Assembly (NCBI GenBank): GCA_026119935.1
Contig: JALRMH010000048.1
Coordinates: forward strand, 1 to 64,000
Length of the DNA: 64,000 nucleotides
Reading direction: 5' to 3'
DNA from: Endothia cerciana
Lineage: Eukaryota; Ascomycota; Sordariomycetes; Diaporthales; Cryphonectriaceae
A program made the translations under genes and the position numbers. Shown piece by piece: positions 31,764 through 42,632 of this stretch (positions are counted from its first letter, which is position 1; each line of letters starts with the position of its first letter). The notes beneath the pieces were generated by a model that worked only from the letters and a program-made list of their open reading frames with translations, made no database searches and had not been told where the DNA came from.

Positions 31764-34700
31764 ATGGGACCCCAGGCCTACAACAGCTACCAAGCATACG
31801 GGCCAGCGCGGCACTCGCAGCAATATTCGCCGCCTGCAGCTCAAGGTCAAGGAACTTCGGCGGCCGTGACGCCAAAGCGTTCGTCAATCAAAGATAATAG
31901 TACATGTAAGTCTCACCTGGCAAACTCCGAATGTGTCTCAGACGCCGCGCAGCCGTCTTGGCGGCAGCAGCCGTCGGGTTCAAGCGTGGCGAGCAGCAAA
32001 TCCCGGGGACCTGAAGCTTTTGCGACCGCGACACGAAGTGGCAAGCCTGACCTCGACCGGCTGTGGCTTGCTATCCGGGGCAGCAACATGAAGGCCTTCA
32101 AGGGAGAATGCGACATGACAAGCTTGCGAAGGTTGGCTCTACGCACGCCCGGCGATCTCCCGCAAACCCAACATTGGCATGCAATCCGCCACGCGGGAGT
32201 GATTGGGGGGGGGGGGGCGCAAAAGAAACCGAACCCGCGACGGAAGAGCCACTGGATCTAAAAATGGCACGCACATGGACGACTGAGCACATCCATCCCC
32301 CTTTAGGAGCCAGGCCAGGAGAGACCAACGCCTTGTCATCACTGTCGGGCTGTGCTGCCGCCGGACCCGTCCAAACAGACATCGATCAGCATAAGCATAT
32401 TCAATGTTGAAATTGAATATTGGATGCGCCTGCAACGTGAGATTATTACGTATTGCTCGCCACGGCGCATGATCCGTCCCTTGCCGTCCATGAGCTGGCG
32501 TTGTTGTCAACCTCAGCCGTTGAAAAGAACCGGCAGACCGGCCTGCCCGCCCCAGCTCAGGTAACGACCGCGGCCAACAGCCTGGTGGATCTGAAACCCT
32601 GCAGCAGTGGAGCTTGGCTGCCCTTTACGAAGGCTCCGCGCATTGCACTCTGGGGACTGCACAGGCGAGACGGGACAGGGCACACTCGGCACCTCCACTT
32701 GTTCGAAAAGGGGCTGGAACTCGTCGGACCTTAGTGACGGCTGGTTCCATCAGAACGACTCCGGATCTTTGTTCTGGGCAAAAAGCTGGGCAGCACTGGC
32801 CAGCTGAAATCACCCCGGGGATCCCAGAGGTGGGCGTTGGCCTTCCGAAACCTGCAAACGCGTTCCAGAACTTCCACGCCCCTCCCGACCCTCTCGGCCC
32901 AATTCCGGTTCCCCCTCCTCCACCGTGCTCGCCCGTTCCTGTTCGGACAAGAAGCTTCAGGTCTCTGTGAGATTTGCTTTTGGCCTAGTGGTTGCAGGGG
33001 TTGAAAGGGAGGGCCTCTGGCTGACAGATCATCTCTGCTACTGTTGTATTTATGCAGGCTCGACCCCCCCGCATCGCAGCGTTTCCCACGAGATGCCACA
33101 ATTTGGAGCGACTTTTGTCCCAGGCGGTCACGACGACTACCAGATGCCGCAGATGTACGCGCCATCGCCCCAGAGGTGAGTAATTTCCCAGTCCACTCTT
33201 CCGTCTCCAGCACCGGCATTCCCGGTCCCGTGGCACCCACACGCTCACGGTACTTTTCGTGGGTGTGTTGGGAGGCGTTGCCCCCTAAAACGGATGGCGC
33301 TGAGGGCTGACGTTGGATCGGGCCTTACTGCAGGGTTATGCCCGAGGTCCCTCAAAACATGCAACAGGACCTTCAGCGGATGGAACTCGAGGCTCGCGAA
33401 ATTCGTCCACGACCGAGCAACGGCTCTACTCCAAACTACCTTGGCGACGCCGGCCACGTCCGCGGCGAGTCGCTCAGCAACGCCCTCTCCGACTATACCG
33501 ACCAGGGCCAGAGCTTCCGCCCATTCGAGGACGAGCAGACGAGCTACAGGCCGATGGCGGACTGGGAGGCTCCTGGCGACTCCCCCTTCCCCAGGGTGAA
33601 GGGGGAGAACATACCACCGAGCGACAAGGAGAAGGAGGAGATATTATACAACGCGCGCCAGCACGTGCTGCACTCGAACAATGTCAGCATGCAGCTCACA
33701 TGGGCCAGGGACTCGCTCAACTATGTCGAGACCGCGGCAGACGTTCGGACGCGGGAGAGCCGGGATAACTATGGCATCCGGCCTGCCACGCCGGCAGTGG
33801 AGCACGAACTCAAGGTGGATGCCATGAACATCGTCGGGTACCTCGTCGAGCAGAACCACCCCGAGGCCATCTTCATGAAAGCCAAGTGGGACGAGTTTGG
33901 CAAGTTCGGGGAGAGGCCAGACAAGAAGGCGGCCTTCAAGGCGTACAGGCAGGCGGCGGAAGGAGGTTGGGCCCGCGCTGAGTACCGGATGGGAATGCTC
34001 TTCGAAAACTCCAACGACATCGACAGCGCCCTCAAGCATTACCATCAGGGCCTCGGCCAGGGGGACTCGGCCGCCATGTATCGGCTTGGCATGATGGCCC
34101 TGCTGGGCCAGCATGGCCAGAGGCAGGACTTCCGGTATGGTATCGACCTGATCAATCGGGCCGCAGACACAGCGGACGAGGACGCCCCGCAAGGGGCCTA
34201 CGTGTACGGCATGCTCATCGCGCGAGATCTGCCAGATATCGTGGTACCGGATGACCTGTTGCCATACAAAGTTGACACCGCCAGGCAGTACGTCGAGAAG
34301 GCGGCGTATCTCGGGTTCTCCAAGGCGCAGCTCAAGATGGGCCAGGCCTACGAGCTGTGCCAACTCGGCTGCGACTTCAACCCGTCATACTCTCTGCACT
34401 ACTACGGCCTTGCCGCAGCCCAAGGACAACCCGAGGCCGCATTGGGCGTCAGCAGATGGTTTCTGTTTGGCTATGAGAGCAACTTTGCCAAGAACGAGGC
34501 GCTGGCCTTCAAGTTCGCAAAGCAGGCTGCGGACTCAAAGCTGGCCACTGGTGAATTTGCCATGGGATACTACCATGAGATCGGAATCCACGTGCCCAAG
34601 GATCTGAACGAAGCACGGCGCTGGTACGAACTGGCGGCGTCGCATGGGAACCAGGATGCCGTGGGGCGGTTGGACAGCTTGAGCAAGGACAAGAGCTTGT

Positions 34701-36077
34701 CGAAGAAGGATCACGAGACCACGGCGTTAACAAGGATCAAGTCTCAGCACGGCTCAATGAGAGGCAAACGGCCAGAGAGACTTCAGCGGATGAAGGATCA
34801 GCAGCACATGGCGCCCCTTCCCGAGGCCCCCAGGACACCAAACGATCCTAGCGGAAGAGGAAGTCCTCGGATATCACCCAACCCCTCCCCTAGGCATGGA
34901 CCCGCGGGCGCCGATGGTCGACCGCCAGCTTTCGGCCTGAACGTCAACGTCGACCATGGCAATCTTGCCGTGCGACCCAAGTCAGCAGCGCCGTATCCAG
35001 ACGACGAGAACCCCCAACCCCTTAACGTGAACCGACCAAGATCCGCTGCTCCTTACCCCGACGAAGGGCCTCGACAGCCGCAGTCCCAGGTCCCATACTC
35101 GGGACTCCCACCCCCAGGACGTCCAGATCCCTACGGAAGTCGTCCAGGGAGTGCAGGCCGCCTGGGGCCCGGCCCAAACCTGGCACCTGGGATCGTCCCG
35201 GCGGGCATGCCACCAGGTGGCGCAGGTCGCGGTCGCTTGCCCTCCAACGCACCTTATCCACCCGGCGGACCGGCCGGACCAGGAGGTCGCAGACAAGGTA
35301 GTATGGGCGGCCCTTCGCCTGGCTCAGGTTCTGGCCGGGGTCCAAAGCCCGGACCCGGACCCGGACCCGCTGGCAATGGTATGACAATCTCGGCTGCTTC
35401 GTATCATTCCTCGTTATCCAACCGAGACCCGTTGGGAGATAGGCTAACCAAGGCGAACCCACGCACAACAGCAGGACGCGGAGGGCCCCCATCGCTCCAG
35501 CAAGGGCCGTATGGAAATATGCCCCCATCACAGCAATCACCACCCCTCATGCCCCCTGCGATGCCTGGCGCCCAACCCTATGGTGCCCGTCCCAGCTCCC
35601 GCGGCGGCGGCGGCGCACCGCCACCACGACACGATTCGATGGGTGGAGTGCCGTCGCCACGACATGACTCCCTCGGCGGGCCCCGCTACGACTCTCCGCA
35701 GGGCCCGCGACAGTCAAGCCAGCCTCAACTGCAAATGCGACCCATGACCGGGACGCCGCAGGGCGTCAGCCTCAGCGATGGACCCATGGCAGGGCGGGCA
35801 AGCGCACCTCCGGCGCAGGCAAGACCGACACCGCCGTCGAGCTCGCACGGACTTCCTTCGCAGTCGAGCCCGGCGGCTAGCGTGAAGCCGCCGAGGAAGC
35901 CGACAGATCATCCTGACGGCAAGACGATGGGAGGTGGTCCATCTACCTTTGACGAGATGGGTGTCCCCCAGGTCAAGGACGACAAGGATTGTGTAAGTTC
36001 TGCCCGTCAAACCGCGCAAGCCACCTTCTGCCCGTTCCGATAGCTGACACGTGCCGCCCTGCTAGATTGTCATGTAG
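31764..36077 (+). CDS. Sel1-repeat chitin synthase activator (Chs4/Skt5 type) with CaaX box
   Basis: Four exons (31764-31905, 33058-33175, 33334-35992, 36066-36077) give 976 aa. The N-terminus is Gln/Pro/Tyr-rich. About residues 180-550 contain the conserved Chs4/Skt5 entry (Leu-Tyr/Asn-Ala-Arg) and a series of Sel1 repeats (Ala-Glu-Tyr-Arg-Met-Gly, Ala-Tyr-Leu-Gly-Phe-Ser, Trp-Tyr-Glu-Leu-Ala-Ala). A Pro/Gly-rich disordered tail follows. The last, 12-nt exon supplies Ile-Val-Met-stop after a Cys, making a Cys-Ile-Val-Met CaaX box, as in yeast Chs4, whose farnesylation helps bring chitin synthase III to the membrane. Retaining the 73-bp last intron gives a different tail without CaaX. The 1152-bp first intron is long and its 5' exon less certain; an ATG in exon 2 is the fallback start. 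Confidence 0.88.
31906..33057 (+). other. long first intron (1152 bp) of the Chs4-like gene
   Basis: Donor GTAAGT and acceptor TATGCAG join ACA-T to GC-TCG in phase 1 with no frame loss. It contains a run of 13 Gs (32205-32217) and several short ORFs without domains. An alternative is that the transcript starts inside it and begins translation in exon 2. Confidence 0.55.
35993..36065 (+). other. terminal intron splitting the CaaX motif
   Basis: Donor GTAAGT directly follows the prenylated Cys codon (TGT 35990-35992); acceptor GCTAG ends at 36065. Reading through the intron adds 14 unrelated residues and then a stop (36041-36043). Confidence 0.8.
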
Positions 36078-37500
36078 ATTGCTCTGGCCTTGAGAGATGA
36101 GATGTTCTGCTATATGAAGCGAAGATACCATGGGCGGGGTTTTCCGTGATTTGCTCCATTGAAGCGCTTTCTGTCGTCATGATACATGGCACATCTCTAC
36201 TGTGCTCGATTATTCGTCCTAGTGTTTTCACACACATCTATTCTCATCTCGAAATGAGCATTTAGCTGGGCCCCCATGGGTAATTGCGGACAGGGCCGAC
36301 GGACAAGCATGATTCATGCACGGGTAGAATAATAACAGAGCATGCATGCAGACATCTTTTTCGTTGCTCTTGAATCCGACTTTGTGACACATTGGCGTCT
36401 TGGGGGCTTCTGAATCCGATATCTAGCCGCCGTCGTCTACAGCTTAGCCATGAACCTTTGCAAAGGCTCCCCCTCTGTTCGAATCATAACGGATCTGTGT
36501 GGTACAGAATCCGGACCAGGCGTCTGGCGTGAGAACACTGGCTGCTCACTATCGTGATTCCGTGCTCTCGACATCTCTTATGGGTTTCTGCTCAAAGCAC
36601 AACTTCGCGAGTGCTCCTTTGGCGCATAGCGTAACACCAATCCAGGCTCAGCCGTGGTATACCCTGGCCTAGGCATTTCCGACCCCCGCCACCGCCAAAG
36701 ACCTGTCTCTAGACCCGATGCTTGGGCCCCCGAGTTGCCCGTCGGAAGGGAAGAGGGTCCCGGTGCGGTCTGGAGGCCCTAGCAATCGAGGACGGCATTC
36801 GAAGCCGTGGGCGAGCCTGGGCGTATAGCCCAGCCGCAGTGATCGTGGGCACTGGGCGCGAGTCGCAAGATCTTGAGGAGATCCACGAGGGCGGGTCTAG
36901 CTGGAATAAAGCTTAGACCTCTAGCACGCTGAACCCGCTAAAGAGGATACGACGTCTAGGATACTCCTCACCTGAGTGATAATGGCCTCCACTGGGTCAG
37001 ACTGCCTGTTGCGGATGTCCGACGTCCGGGTCCTGGTGCTGGAGGGGGGCTGGTCTGTTGGATTGAACCCTCGTAGTCCGCACTACCTACCTGGTTAGAG
37101 TTGACGTGTGGATCAGTGGCATTTGGGTTGGACGGGGCTATGGGTGTGGGCATGGACGACGGATTGGCGAACCGGACTATTCAATTACGCTGTGCTACTG
37201 TGTATGATGTAGGCTCCCAAAGATGATCCCTTCGAATCTATCCTCTTGGTCGAATGGCGATGCTGTAATCCAGAGTGTACTTGTCGGGAACGAAAATGCA
37301 GGAAACGATTAGAGATCCCTCTGCTCTTTTCATAGCTCGACCGACGTGTCCAAAATGTAGAAAATAGAAAGGAAGGTGAGATGATATGCCAAGTGTTTTT
37401 GAATCTTTGAAGGTAAACAGGGCACATCCAAACACAGGATAAATGACGAATATTCCGTGCGCTCGCGGTAATGACAGGTTGTTCGGATGGTAAGAAGATA
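36078..37500. other. 1.4-kb convergent intergenic region, no gene
   Basis: This lies between the convergent Chs4-like gene and the hypothetical gene at 37501-38448. Short ORFs only; no repeats or RNA genes noticed. Confidence 0.4.
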
Positions 37501-38448
37501 TCACGGCTGGGCCGGAGGGTCGAGGGCCGAGCCGTTTGGTGATTCTATGCGATGAGGTCCCTCCATGATCTCCGGGACCCAGATCACGTCCTCCGCCTCG
37601 TCCCACTGTGTACCGGGCTGCTCCCCTTCGGGTGGTGACGGCGGCATCGGCATCCATACGCGGTCTTCGGGCATGAAATAAACGTGAAACGGACCGTCCG
37701 TTTCCTGGAGACCTGGGTGATCATACACCGCCGGACCATCTTGGCAGTAAGGGCACGGCAGCTGGTGGTGCTGCGCTGGATATCCGTGCATCGGGTTTGG
37801 GTCTTGGCTGTATAGCTGTTCGTGCTGGGTCCCGCCCGGGACAGGAACGAAGCAGGACGTGAAGGCGAAAGGAGGTGGGGCGCGGGAGGGGGCCCCCCTC
37901 CTGGGCCGTGGGCTGTTCGGCTCAGGCCAGGACCCCTCGCGTAGCTCCTCGAGGAGGGCGGAGTGCGAGAGGGCGGGCGACGGCTCGTCCGCCTCCGGCT
38001 GAGCAGGACGCCCCGTGGCGGGCCCGGATCCGGCCCCGCCGGCGCTGAAGCCCTCCCCGATGACGCCCGCGGGGTGGGGCTCGAACCCGGACAGGGTGCT
38101 GGCGTTGGAGAAGTGGGCGTACGGATCCGGGTCGGACAGTGCCCGCTCGCCCCTCGCCAGGTCCAAGAAGATGTCGTCTGCGTCCTCCCCGGCGTTCATC
38201 ATCTTCCTGCTCGCCTCGATGGCGGCCCGGAACTTCTGGTTAGCCTTTCGCCTTGTGGTGCTATCGTCGGCCGCGCTGCTACCTCTGGCCTCAGCAGCCA
38301 TGTTGCGTACTGTATGGGGAAGCAGGCGGTAGACACCGGGTGGTGGATGACCGAGGTTGCTGCTGGGGTTATGTTTGGGGTTTGATTCGTTCTTGATAGA
38401 GTCGGCTGTGTGGTTCATGAACATACTGGGGGAGTCTGACGGGGGCAT
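37501..38448 (-). CDS. hypothetical protein, 315 aa
   Basis: Uninterrupted ATG-to-stop frame with the biased, hydrophilic composition of a real fungal protein. Visible features: a central basic/charged helix-like segment (Arg-Arg-Lys-Ala-Asn-Gln-Lys-Phe-Arg-Ala-Ala, about residues 66-90), Pro/Gly/Ser-rich middle, a single Cys-Pro-Tyr-Cys pair (about residue 237) and a Trp/Pro/acidic C-terminus. No signal peptide, membrane helix or known domain. It may be a lineage-specific protein or a regulator with disordered regions; no function is proposed. Confidence 0.6.
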   Translation of the reverse strand: MPPSDSPSMFMNHTADSIKNESNPKHNPSSNLGHPPPGVYRLLPHTVRNMAAEARGSSAADDSTTRRKANQKFRAAIEASRKMMNAGEDADDIFLDLARGERALSDPDPYAHFSNASTLSGFEPHPAGVIGEGFSAGGAGSGPATGRPAQPEADEPSPALSHSALLEELREGSWPEPNSPRPRRGAPSRAPPPFAFTSCFVPVPGGTQHEQLYSQDPNPMHGYPAQHHQLPCPYCQDGPAVYDHPGLQETDGPFHVYFMPEDRVWMPMPPSPPEGEQPGTQWDEAEDVIWVPEIMEGPHRIESPNGSALDPPAQP

Positions 38449-40974
38449 TGTATTAAATAGAAAATCGACACCGAGGGAGGGAAGCCGGTGAGGGCCACTG
38501 CCAGAATTGAAAGAAAAGCATCCGTGGTGGCCTCTAATTGCCCTAGCACAGACTGCCTAGGTCAGCCCGGCGCCCTTCGTGGCCGATCTTTGCACGTCCG
38601 GAATACCTAGCCTTGCCTCTTGTGAGATGGGCGCATCGGCCCTGTACTGATTGGCAGTCCTCCTGAGGGTTCCTGTGCACTTTGGTGATTCCTCGACATT
38701 GTTAGACGTGACCAGTGGCGAGGAAGAAAATGTTGCCCTGGGGAGAGGCAGCGTTTGGCTATGGATGTACCGTGGCGAAGGGGGCTTCCATCCTCCAATA
38801 GACCTAGCTTCAGGGACGCCCCTGGAGCCTGAGATAGTCCTGGTGTAGAACTGGTACCCTCTGTGGGATAATCATGGGATAATCCTCCTGTGGGATAACT
38901 GGGCCCCGGGACTGAGTTAGACGGCCTTCTCCCTTCCACTGAATCTCGTACCATGAGTTAATCGTGGTTTATTCTCGTCTTGGGTCTGCTCTAGTGGAAC
39001 CATGAGAGGGGTCTTTCCATCTCCCTTTCCCACTGGAGCCGTAGAGAAATTGGACGCAGACCGGGACAGACCCAAGGTATGTAGAATGACCCAACTGGCC
39101 CCATCGATGGAACGGCGACAATACCGCAGGTCGATCCCTGGATTTCCATGGAGAAGCCACATTTTCCATGTTCACTCCGGGGGTTGTAAACTTCGGAGGT
39201 CCAGACGGCGGCTTGGTAAGATGCACGTGGCAAGTCCTCACGCGTATCTCTGCCTCCAACGGGCAGGCGTCTTGTCTTGATTGAAGTTTGAACCGTGCTT
39301 GCACAGCATCGGCGCACCACAGTGCAGTCTCTTCCATATGAAACAAGACGGCGAAATCAGGTCAGGATCCTCCAGAATTGGCCGATCCATAGGCACCGTC
39401 TTGTTTCGCCCCTCGACGGGTCCTGTCGGCATATCTTCAAAGACGTGTCCGTTGAGCAGATAAGCCTTTAAGGAGGGCAAATGCCAAAAAAATAGCATGG
39501 AAGGGCAGACAGATGCTATTCCTGGGTGGGCAGTGCACGAGAATTGCAGCCACTGGGCCTGCGCGACTCTCCGTCTGGGCAGCGACTGCTGAAGCCCAGG
39601 TCCCGCCTCTGAGATGCGTAGGACTCGTTTGAAGCCCTGAAGTTTCCCATCCAGAGGAACTATCCCGCGGATCCCCATGTAGGCTCTCGAGAAGAAGTCT
39701 TCAGATGATGTCGGATGACGGAAAATGAACGGCATAACTCCAACACGGCCAAAAATGGCCTGTCTTGCTGCTGCCCAAGGAGCAGCACAGCAGCCAGGCC
39801 AGGCAGGCCAAAGATCAATCACCAAACACGGTACCGGAGAGTAGAGATAAAACAGCAGTCAGCTTCTTTAACGTTCAATAAAAATGTACACGCGAAGATG
39901 GGCAAGAAGGATGAAATCACAAGGCGAGATGCCACGCCAATCTGATGCTGCTCAAAGATATAACATAAGGATACAGCATAATGTTAATGTTCAATGGACT
40001 TGATGTTTTCTGATGACCTTCCAAGATGACACCTCGCAATAAGGGGCAGACAATTTCATGACAACTATGACAGTGATGATTGCCTGGTAAAGTGACATGA
40101 AGCACCTCAGCTATCCCTGGAGATGGCCGCGCGACGTTGAGATAATCCCACAAATCTTAATAAGCTGGCTGCTCTCGAGGCCGGGGAGAGACAAACCGCC
40201 TTGATACTCCGTAGGATATTCCACTTTCGTATGCGTATGTCTCATGGAATTTACCTTTCAACCCCAAATTCCTGTGCTCGTTTCGCGGACGTGGGGGGGG
40301 GGGGGGGCGTGTCCGCGGAACCTGATCCACGGCACGTGCCACGGGTGCTTGTAGTATAGCGCCCACAGCGAAAAAGAAGCGCCTGGGCCTTAGCAGAGCA
40401 CGAGTCACATAGTGATGTTTCGGCCTCCGTATCACAGCCCTTCTTTTCTCTTTCTCCAGGCAGGTGTTCGGTATGTCACACGGGCAAAGGGGAACAACGG
40501 GCCAGATTTTGAAGGACCTATATGGAGGGGAGGGGGGCGTGGATCCCAGGCCAGTGGAGAATGCGGTCTGCCCTGAGATACATACAGACCCCATGTGGGT
40601 CAGACCCCTGCATTCCAGACCCCTGTTGCCCTGCAGCCCTTGGCGGAGCTCACACTGCTAGCCGGACGTCAACGTCAATCGTCAGCTTCCCGCAGCCTGG
40701 CGCGCTGGCTTTCACCTGGACCGAACTCTAGCTCAGCACCGCCGACAGCAACCACAACGACACCCTCCCAGACGACAGACGATCTACGGTGACACTCGCA
40801 CTCTGTGAAGCCTACACAGACCAAGACTAACCGTATTACTGTTCAAATCAATATCGCGCCCCTCTGATCTGTGCAAAAACCCCAGCCAGATACCGACCGC
40901 TCCCGCCACCCTCTGGGCCGCCTCCACCTCCTCCCCCCATCACCACCTATACCTCCCCAGCCCCCCCGTCCAGG
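38449..40974. other. 2.5-kb gene-poor stretch
   Basis: This separates the orphan minus-strand gene from RPN12. It contains a possible decayed coding fragment (39238-39825 minus), a 15-G run (40293-40307) and the C/T-rich RPN12 leader (40830-40974). Confidence 0.4.
39238..39825 (-). pseudogene. possible relic of a fungal hypothetical protein
   Basis: An open frame of 195 codons lacks an ATG at its 5' end; the first ATG is about 30 codons in. It reads like protein in places (Tyr-Met-Gly-Ile-Arg-Gly-Ile-Val-Pro-Leu-Asp-Gly, Leu-Gln-Gly-Phe-Lys-Arg, and Met-Leu-Phe-Phe-Trp-His-Leu-Pro-Ser-Leu), a style seen in F-box/LRR-like fungal hypotheticals. This family link is an impression only. It could equally be an exon of an unrecognised gene or chance. 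Confidence 0.25.
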
Positions 40975-41990
40975 ATGGCCGACCGCCAGCTGCAACAGAT
41001 CCTCAGCCAGCTGAAGTCCTCGCCCTCCTCCCTCAGCTACGCCGACGCCGCCTCGCTCCTCTCCAAGGCCAAGCTCCTCCTCCTCAAGCTCTCCGCGCTC
41101 TCCCCCTCGGCGCCGCCCCAGCCCCAGCCCATCCTCGCCCTCGCCCGAGAGACCTACGAGCAGGGCGCCCTCTACAGCATCCGCGCCCGTGACCCGGACG
41201 CCTTCACCCGCTACGTGGCCCAGCTCGCCCCCTTCTACGAGCTGCCCGCAGCCGTGCTCGCCCCCGGCCTGGCCGAGCGCAACAAGGTCACCGGCCTCTA
41301 CCTGCTGCTGCTCCTCACCCAGGGCCGCTACGCCGAGTTCCACAGCGAGCTGGAGAGCCTGTCAACGCGCGAGGGCGGTGGCGGCAGCGTCGACGTCGAG
41401 GGCGACCGCTTCCTCGGGTACCCGATCCGCCTCGAGCGCTGGCTGATGGAGGGGAGCTATGACCGCGTCTGGAAGGCCATGAAGAGCCGCGAGGTGCCGA
41501 GCGAGGAGTACGCCGTGTTCTCAGAGGTCAGTGGGCCACTCCCCGTCTGCTTACCATCATGAATACTCCCCTCGAGACACAGTCAACCCTGTGGCCCGCC
41601 GGTTCGCCGCCGCCTTCTTTGCCTGCAGGGGTAGTTGCTTGCTTGCTTGCCTGCCTGCTGACCCGGCCGCCTTCGGCGTTCAAACAGATCCTCACCTCCC
41701 AGATCCGGTCCGAGATCGCCTCCTCCAGCGAGCGCGCCTACCCGAGCTTGCCCATCTCCTCCACAAAGTCCCTCCTCTTCCTCGACTCCGAGGGCGCCGT
41801 CATCGAGTTCGCCAAGTCACGCGGCTGGATCCTCAGGGACGGCATGATCTACTTCCCCAAGGAGGCCGAGGCCGCGGAGGGGGAGCACGAGGACGCCGCG
41901 GCGGGCGCGGGCGCCGCCAAGGAGGAGATGAGCAAGCTGGTCATCGAGAACGCGCTGGGGTATGCAAGAGAGCTGGAGACGATCGTGTAG
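40975..41990 (+). CDS. RPN12: 26S proteasome regulatory subunit Rpn12
   Basis: Two exons (40975-41526 and 41688-41990) encode 284 aa. The protein is the lid subunit Rpn12/PSMD8: an alpha-helical N-terminal half, then the PCI-type region (Ile-Leu-Thr-Ser-Gln-Ile-Arg-Ser-Glu-Ile-Ala...Tyr-Pro-Ser-Leu-Pro) and a Gly-Trp-Ile-Leu-Arg-Asp-Gly-Met-Ile-Tyr-Phe winged-helix segment near the end. Rpn12 incorporation completes lid assembly. An Ala/Glu-rich insert precedes the last helix. The 161-bp intron is in phase 0 and contains CTTG/CTGC repeats. The 3' end converges on alpha-COP. Confidence 0.93.
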
Positions 41991-42632
41991 CCCTCCTGGG
42001 TGGTGCGATGGATGGATGGATGGATGGATGGATCGATGGGTGTGGCGTTCGGGGAGGGGCTTCCTCGCCCGTGGCCATCACGGGTCGGAGGTCTGGAACG
42101 CGGATCACGGGACCTCGCGAGTGGCATGATGCACAGACCCGGGCGTGGCGAGGGACTTGCTAGAGGGCAGCAAAACGCATAGGACATGATGACAATGTAA
42201 TATCACTAGACGACCAAAACGACGACGTGGCTCTTTGCGGTGCTTGACCATCATAATATCCCGACGGCCATGCCAGGAGGACCACCACACCACCACGACG
42301 CAAGCGTTGGCTGGAATGACAGCACGGATAGTCGAATGTGCTATGTGACATAAGCAGAAGATGTATCTGGCGGCAGCCTTGATTACCAACTATGGGCCTA
42401 ACCACCGCATTTTATCTAAGGGCTAATCGAAATAGAACACGATTTTCAACGACCAGCCATTGCCCGTCTTCACGCCCAGGGTAGGGTTCGTCTTGGCGTC
42501 ATACATCCTGGCGCGGGGGCAACGGTAACCACCGCCTTCTTTTGTTTTGGAATCATGATCGAATTTCAAGGCTACCTTCTACTCCCCCGTAACCAGAACC
42601 CATCTACTTTTCCCAGCCTTCCCCCCTTTCGC
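41991..42632. other. convergent 3' spacer
   Basis: This spacer lies between the stops of RPN12 and alpha-COP. It has a GATG tetranucleotide microsatellite at about 42007-42034, immediately after RPN12. No gene is supported. Confidence 0.5.
42007..42034. repeat. GATG tetranucleotide microsatellite
   Basis: About seven GATG units, the last interrupted by a GATC, in the RPN12 3' flank. Confidence 0.9.

Noticed and set aside
41531..42163. ORF covering the RPN12 intron and second exon in another frame
   Set aside because: The conserved Rpn12 frame explains the same bases, and the ORF ends in a GATG microsatellite.
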